Source of the DNA: Fidelibacterota bacterium
GTDB lineage: Bacteria; Fidelibacterota; UBA2242
Direction: 5' to 3'
NCBI GenBank assembly: GCA_023229045.1
Contig: JALOAB010000078.1
Coordinates: 1-9,108, forward strand
DNA: 9,108 bases
A program made the position numbers and the translations under genes. Under the pieces are notes generated by a model. The model was not told where the DNA came from, did not search any database, and saw only the letters and a list, made by a program, of their open reading frames with translations. Below are positions 4,507 through 9,108 of the stretch, one piece after another (the first letter of the stretch is position 1; each line of letters starts with the position of its first letter).

Positions 4507-6825
4507 TTGGCGAAATATTTGACTGAAGCAGATGCACGAATCGTGATTGATAATTTATTAAGGAAATCTGGATGGGATCCTTCTGATAAGACTCAGGTCC
4601 GTACAGAAGTTCCTTTGAATGATCCGACTTATGTTAAAGAAAATTTGGAAATGCTTAAGATACAGCCTGAAATCTATCAGAAAATTGATGAGACAAAAAT
4701 AATTGGTCGGGCGGATTATGTTCTATACGACCAACAAGGCAGACCACTATCTGTAATTGAAGCTAAAAAAAATGCATTTGATCCTTATTCAGCAAAACAA
4801 CAAGCTCTGCCTTATGCAAAGTCAATTAATGCTCCATTTATTTTTCTTACCAACGGTGAACTCATTTACTTCTGGGATTATACGGAAGATGATGCCCGTA
4901 TTGTTGATTCCTTTTACTCGAGAAGAGATTTGGAACGAATGGTTCACATGCGAAAGCATAAACAACCATTAGCTGAAATATTTATCCCGGATTATTATAT
5001 ACGGTATGGTGAGCAAAGGAAATTAAGAGATTATCAGCAATCTGTAATGCGGTCTCTTGATCAGGCAATTGAAATGGGTAAGCGGCGCTATCTGATGGAA
5101 TTACCTACCGGGACTGGGAAAACCGATGTCATTGCACTTTATATAAAACGTTTAATGGACTCTGGTAGATCTGAAAGAGTATTGTTTCTTGTTGATCGAG
5201 AACAATTAGCAAAACAGGCGCTCGGCGCTTTTCAAGATATTTTGACCACACATAGTAGTTACTGGCTTAAGCCCGGAACAATTCGACAAGAAAAAGAAAT
5301 AACCGTATGTCTTTTACAAACGATGATCTCTCGGTATACTGAATTTTCGAGTGGATATTTTGATATAGTAATAGCTGATGAATGTCACAGATCAATCTAT
5401 GGAGCATGGCAGTCGTCTCTTACCCACTTTGACGCAATACATATCGGATTAACTGCAACTCCTTCCGTCTATATTGAGAGAAACACATATGAATTCTACA
5501 ATTGTAAGGATTTTAAACCAGATTTTTCTTATGATATAAAGGAAGCGTTTAAGAATAAATACCTTGTTCCCTATAAATTCGCAAGTGGTATAACAACAAT
5601 TGCGGCACAAGGAGCAGATGTTGATGAAGAACACTATGATCCATTTGAATTCGAAAGACGGTGGACTAACGCCAAGACTAATCGCCTAATGATGGAAGAA
5701 TTTGATAAACTTGCCTGGAAAAACTATAAAGAATTAGCCCCAGGTCAAAAAGAAGGTCCCGGAAAAACTATTGTTTTCGCGATCACCAAGCGTCATGCCG
5801 CTCGCCTGACAAGATATTTAAATGAATTGCATCCTGAACTTAGGGGTGAGTACGCGTCATTAATTACAAGTGATATTATCGAAAGTGACGACCTTATCCG
5901 TAAATTTAGATTCGAGAAGTATCCAATGATTGCCGTTAGTGTAGGAATGTTGGATACCGGATTCGATTGTCCTGAGGTATTGCATCTGGTAATGTGTCGG
6001 CGTGTTCATTCTCCAATCCTATATCAGCAAATGAGAGGGAGGGGCACCAGAACCGCAGAGAAAATTGGTAAAAAACAATTTGTTATTTATGATTTCTTCG
6101 AAAATCATAAATATTTCAATGACAGCGAAATAGATATTTTTACTGGTGAAGGTAGTGGCTATGGTCCCGGTGAAAAACCCACGCCAAAAGAACCGCGCGA
6201 ATTAATTGAACTTGGCTTGTCGGATGAATGGCTCCATCATGTTCAATATATCGAAGTCGGACCAGAAGGAGAAAAAATCGATAAGCGGAAATACCTCTCA
6301 GTCTGGGACGAGTCAATCAAAAAAAATCTTAGGGATCACCCCTTAATTGAAAAAATCAGACAGCAAGAATATGCGGCTGACGAAGAGGAGAAAATAAAAT
6401 TCCAATTAACAGATGAAGAGGAAAAGGAGCTGTCTGATCTACTAAATTCGCCTGAGTTTTATTTTAATATTGATAATCTGCGAAAAGCATATCGAAATCC
6501 CGGTGGAAACCTTGTAGACTTTGTTAAAGATGCCCTGGGATTGAAAAAGGTAAAATCCAGAGAGGAAATTATTACCGATAGTTTTAGAGTCTGGCTGGTA
6601 ACAAAATCTTTTACTCCCGAACAGGTACAATACTTGAACCTTCTAAAAAATCGCGGCATTGTCAAAGGACGGGTGATTATTGATGATCTTTTCCAACCTC
6701 CGCTTTTAATATTAAATGCCGCAAATCTCGGCGCCGAACTCTTTGGGGAAGAAGGTCTTAAGAAAATTATAGATGATTTGAACGAGACATTATTCGCTGA
6801 AATAGAGGAAACAAGCAGAACATGA
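4507..6825 (+). CDS. hsdR: Type I restriction enzyme R subunit (EcoEI-like HsdR)
   Basis: This 772-residue motor and nuclease subunit of the R2M2S complex translocates DNA with ATP and cleaves when its target site is unmethylated. The N-terminal nuclease is visible as D70 and E85-x-K87 (GRADYVL...VIEAKKNAF). The SF2 helicase carries Walker A LPTGTGKT (199-206), the DECH box (291-294), GLTATP (314-319), DTGFDCPEV (483-491) and QMRGRGTR (508-515). The C-terminal part from about residue 640 (EEEKELSDLLNSPEFYFNI to the end) resembles the EcoEI-type R C-terminal domain, which binds the methylase core. The start is a TTG backed by a good ribosome binding site. The stop overlaps the hsdM start in ATGA. 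The reading frame is intact with no missing motif. It is AT-richer than the genes left of 3402. Confidence 0.95.
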   Translation: MAKYLTEADARIVIDNLLRKSGWDPSDKTQVRTEVPLNDPTYVKENLEMLKIQPEIYQKIDETKIIGRADYVLYDQQGRPLSVIEAKKNAFDPYSAKQQALPYAKSINAPFIFLTNGELIYFWDYTEDDARIVDSFYSRRDLERMVHMRKHKQPLAEIFIPDYYIRYGEQRKLRDYQQSVMRSLDQAIEMGKRRYLMELPTGTGKTDVIALYIKRLMDSGRSERVLFLVDREQLAKQALGAFQDILTTHSSYWLKPGTIRQEKEITVCLLQTMISRYTEFSSGYFDIVIADECHRSIYGAWQSSLTHFDAIHIGLTATPSVYIERNTYEFYNCKDFKPDFSYDIKEAFKNKYLVPYKFASGITTIAAQGADVDEEHYDPFEFERRWTNAKTNRLMMEEFDKLAWKNYKELAPGQKEGPGKTIVFAITKRHAARLTRYLNELHPELRGEYASLITSDIIESDDLIRKFRFEKYPMIAVSVGMLDTGFDCPEVLHLVMCRRVHSPILYQQMRGRGTRTAEKIGKKQFVIYDFFENHKYFNDSEIDIFTGEGSGYGPGEKPTPKEPRELIELGLSDEWLHHVQYIEVGPEGEKIDKRKYLSVWDESIKKNLRDHPLIEKIRQQEYAADEEEKIKFQLTDEEEKELSDLLNSPEFYFNIDNLRKAYRNPGGNLVDFVKDALGLKKVKSREEIITDSFRVWLVTKSFTPEQVQYLNLLKNRGIVKGRVIIDDLFQPPLLILNAANLGAELFGEEGLKKIIDDLNETLFAEIEETSRT

Positions 6826-8537
6826 ATCCAAAAATTCGTCGCAAACTAGATCATATTACCGACATCCTATGGGCTGGTGGTGTCACCAATCCGGTAACCT
6901 ATATTGAGCAGATTTCGTATCTCATTTATCTAAAAATGTTAGATGAAGAAGAAAACGAGCGAGCTCTGCAATATCGTTTGGGTGGCTCAATAAAAACAAG
7001 CCTTTTCCCGGGACAGGCAGAAGATTATCGCTGGAGTAACTGGCGCTTTTATAGTGGTGAAAAACTACGGAATTTTATTCGGGACGAAGTATTTCCATAC
7101 ATGGCTAACAGTATGGTGAAAGATGCGCCCCATGTCGCCGAGTATTTCCGTGATGCTATATTAGAAATAACCGATCCGAATGTCTTAAAAGAAGTCATAG
7201 ATGAACTCGATTCGCTGAATTTCCGACGCATGGGACCCGACGAGAAAGGGGATATATTTGAGTATCTATTGACTCACTTAGGACAATCAGCTTTAAATGG
7301 GCAATTTCGGACGCCCAGACAGATTCGCGCAATGATGGTAGAGATGGTTGATCCTGATTTGGGAGATACGATTTATGATCCGGCTTGCGGCACTGCCGGT
7401 TTTCTGATTGATACCGTTGACTATATTTTATCTAAATATTCGGAGGAGGTGCAAGAAATACCCATTTACGGAGAAGAATGGCTTTGGGAAAAATACGTTG
7501 CCGCCAATCCTGATGTCAAAGAAAAAATAGATGAAAATGGGAATTCTGTTGTTCCTCCAGAATTTGTAAATGAATTAAAAGAATCAATAAAGAATCTTCA
7601 AATATATCGAAAAGGGAAAGGCGAAAAAATACCGGATTGGAACCTCCTGGAACGGTCTCTATTTGGCATTGATGTCAGTCGTCAAATCATGCGGATTGCG
7701 ACTATGAATATGGTATTGCATGGCGTGCCACAGGCAAAAATCAAACGCGCCAACACTCTTTCTGAACTTGGCGGTTTAAGCGAAGAGGACTTGCGTCGGA
7801 AATATAAAATAATTTTATCCAATCCACCTTTTGCCGGGGTGATTCCCAAAGAATCAATCCGCAAAGATTTGCCCACCAACAGTAAAAAAAGCGAACTGTT
7901 GTTTCTGGCGCTGATGATGGAAGCGCTGGCTCCTGGGGGAAAATGTGCCGTAGTTGTACCCGAAGGATTATTATTTGGCTCAACCAAATCCCATATAGAA
8001 TTACGTAAAAAACTATTATCAGATTTTCAATTGCTTGCTGTCATCTCTTTACCGGCGGGTGTATTTAAACCCTATGCCGGGGTTAAAACCGGTGTCTTAG
8101 TATTTCAGAAACCACTTAGCAGTTCAAAGAAAAAGATCAATACTCAAAATATTTGGTTCTATGAAGTTGAAAATGACGGCTACGACCCGGACAAGATTGT
8201 GGGCGGCGGACGTCCTGAAACTCCGGAGAGGAACAATATTCCCGATCTGTTAAAACAATGGCGTATCTATAAAGAAAGCGATTTTAAAGAATTACCCGGA
8301 GAAAAAGCCAACGCTCTGCTGGAACCGGACAGCGACCCGCCCCGCTGTTGGTGGGCCGACGCCGACCTGATCGAAGCCAATGATTTCAGCCTGGCCGCCG
8401 GACGCTACAAACCGCAGGTTGGGGAAAACCCATCGGAAGAAGACCCAACAACTTTAATCAAGAAAATAATAGAGTTAGAAAAAAGTATAGTTAACGATTT
8501 AGAGAGTATCCTCGATAAAATTGAGGATATTAAATGA
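6822..8537 (+). CDS. hsdM: Type I restriction-modification methyltransferase subunit HsdM (N6-adenine)
   Basis: This 571-residue subunit transfers methyl groups from S-adenosylmethionine to the N6 of adenine at sites chosen by HsdS. The N-terminal helical domain (residues about 5-155) is followed by QFRTPR (161-166), the AdoMet-binding motif DPACGTAGFL (186-195), FGIDVSRQ (281-288) and catalytic NPPF (334-337). About 85 residues separate the first motif from FGID, more than I expect, so an insertion of about 50 residues lies between 205 and 275. The C-terminus (EKSIVNDLESILDKIEDIK) is helical and probably a coiled coil. It shares 4 bases with hsdR and 4 with hsdS. GAGG at 6805-6808 is 13 bases upstream, too far for a strong site, so translation probably depends on coupling. 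A GC-rich patch covers residues about 490-536. Confidence 0.95.
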   Translation: MNPKIRRKLDHITDILWAGGVTNPVTYIEQISYLIYLKMLDEEENERALQYRLGGSIKTSLFPGQAEDYRWSNWRFYSGEKLRNFIRDEVFPYMANSMVKDAPHVAEYFRDAILEITDPNVLKEVIDELDSLNFRRMGPDEKGDIFEYLLTHLGQSALNGQFRTPRQIRAMMVEMVDPDLGDTIYDPACGTAGFLIDTVDYILSKYSEEVQEIPIYGEEWLWEKYVAANPDVKEKIDENGNSVVPPEFVNELKESIKNLQIYRKGKGEKIPDWNLLERSLFGIDVSRQIMRIATMNMVLHGVPQAKIKRANTLSELGGLSEEDLRRKYKIILSNPPFAGVIPKESIRKDLPTNSKKSELLFLALMMEALAPGGKCAVVVPEGLLFGSTKSHIELRKKLLSDFQLLAVISLPAGVFKPYAGVKTGVLVFQKPLSSSKKKINTQNIWFYEVENDGYDPDKIVGGGRPETPERNNIPDLLKQWRIYKESDFKELPGEKANALLEPDSDPPRCWWADADLIEANDFSLAAGRYKPQVGENPSEEDPTTLIKKIIELEKSIVNDLESILDKIEDIK

Positions 8538-9108
8538 AAACATTTGACATTAAAATCTCAGATTTTTGTAAAACTGGTAGCGGTGGAACACCTTTAACAA
8601 ATCAAAAAAGTATTTTTTATGGTGGAAATATTCCTTGGGTAAAATCAGGCGAGTTAATTGATGAGGTTTTGAATTCAACAGAAGAATCATTAACTGAAAA
8701 GGGTTTAAAGGAATCTTCTGCTAAATGGATTAAAAAAGGAGCTGTACTAGTAGCAATGTATGGGGCCACAGTGGGAAGAACAGCATACTTGTCCATTGAT
8801 GCCACAACAAATCAAGCGATTTGTCACATAATCCCAGATTCAAGAATTGCCGATGGAAAATATATTTGGTTTTTTTTAAGATCCAAGTTTAGGGATCTAA
8901 TAAATTCACGAGTTGGTGGAGCACAACCAAATATAAACCAAGGAATTATTAAAAACATAAAGATCAAGTTACCATCTTTAACCGAGCAGAAACGCATTGT
9001 CGAAATTCTTGACCAAGCCGATGATTTGCGCAAAAAACGCGCTGAGGCGGATGCCATTGCCGAGCGCATAATTCCGGCTCTATTTTATAAGATGTTTGGG
9101 GATCCGGT
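8534..9108 (+). CDS. hsdS: Type I restriction-modification specificity subunit HsdS, 3' truncated by window edge
   Basis: HsdS recognises the bipartite DNA target and positions HsdM and HsdR. Only the first 191 codons are present. Residues about 1-150 form the first target-recognition domain, with the family patterns GSGGTPL near the start, IPWVKSGEL (33-41), LVAMYGATVGRTA (72-84) and TTNQAI (90-95). From about LPSLTEQKRIVEILDQ the protein enters the central conserved helical region (residues 146-191) that sets the spacing between half-sites. The second domain must lie past 9108. The start is ATG 8534, overlapping the hsdM stop by 4 bases. GAGG at 8523-8526, seven bases upstream, is a good ribosome binding site. 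Base composition changes sharply between the recognition domain and the central region. Confidence 0.93.
   Translation, partial: MKTFDIKISDFCKTGSGGTPLTNQKSIFYGGNIPWVKSGELIDEVLNSTEESLTEKGLKESSAKWIKKGAVLVAMYGATVGRTAYLSIDATTNQAICHIIPDSRIADGKYIWFFLRSKFRDLINSRVGGAQPNINQGIIKNIKIKLPSLTEQKRIVEILDQADDLRKKRAEADAIAERIIPALFYKMFGDP

Overview
The window looks like chromosomal DNA of a Gram-negative bacterium that I cannot place below that level. The evidence is a secreted protein that looks like an outer-membrane barrel, an inner-membrane PlsC acyltransferase and a sigma-54 activator. Hand-counted samples suggest two base compositions. The left part (PlsC, barrel protein, regulator) is around 50% GC. The right part, from about 4000 onward, is mostly AT-richer (about 32-45% in sampled lines), which fits acquired accessory DNA.

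Left region (1-3402, plus strand): a 1-acyl-glycerol-3-phosphate acyltransferase (plsC-like), a signal-peptide protein probably forming an outer-membrane beta-barrel, and a sigma-54-dependent activator. The activator's N-terminal domain resembles the CARF sensor of RtcR. No rtcA, rtcB or cas gene lies in the window, so its ligand and targets are open.

Middle region (3403-4506): a small inverted, 8-bp-periodic repeat lies between convergent genes. On the minus strand follows a two-gene RelE-like toxin / ribbon-helix-helix antitoxin operon, with a tandem palindromic operator placed between a putative -35 and -10. About 500 bases without a convincing gene come next. They hold a perfect 8+8 dyad, two 10-bp palindromes, an orphan open frame that may be a gene remnant, and a candidate promoter for the genes to the right.

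Right region (4507-9108, plus strand): a type I restriction-modification operon, hsdR-hsdM-hsdS, with 4-base ATGA overlaps at both junctions. HsdR and HsdM carry the expected motifs. HsdS is cut by the window edge after its first target-recognition domain and the start of the central helical region. That first domain is about 34% GC and the following central segment about 49%, and HsdM has a 62% GC patch near its C-terminus. Both are mosaic signatures.

Together this is a modest defence-type island (toxin-antitoxin plus type I R-M) beside a CARF-type stress regulator. Each family is known. The least ordinary element is the CARF/NtrC-type regulator without its usual RNA-repair partners, and any functional link between it and the defence genes is inference.
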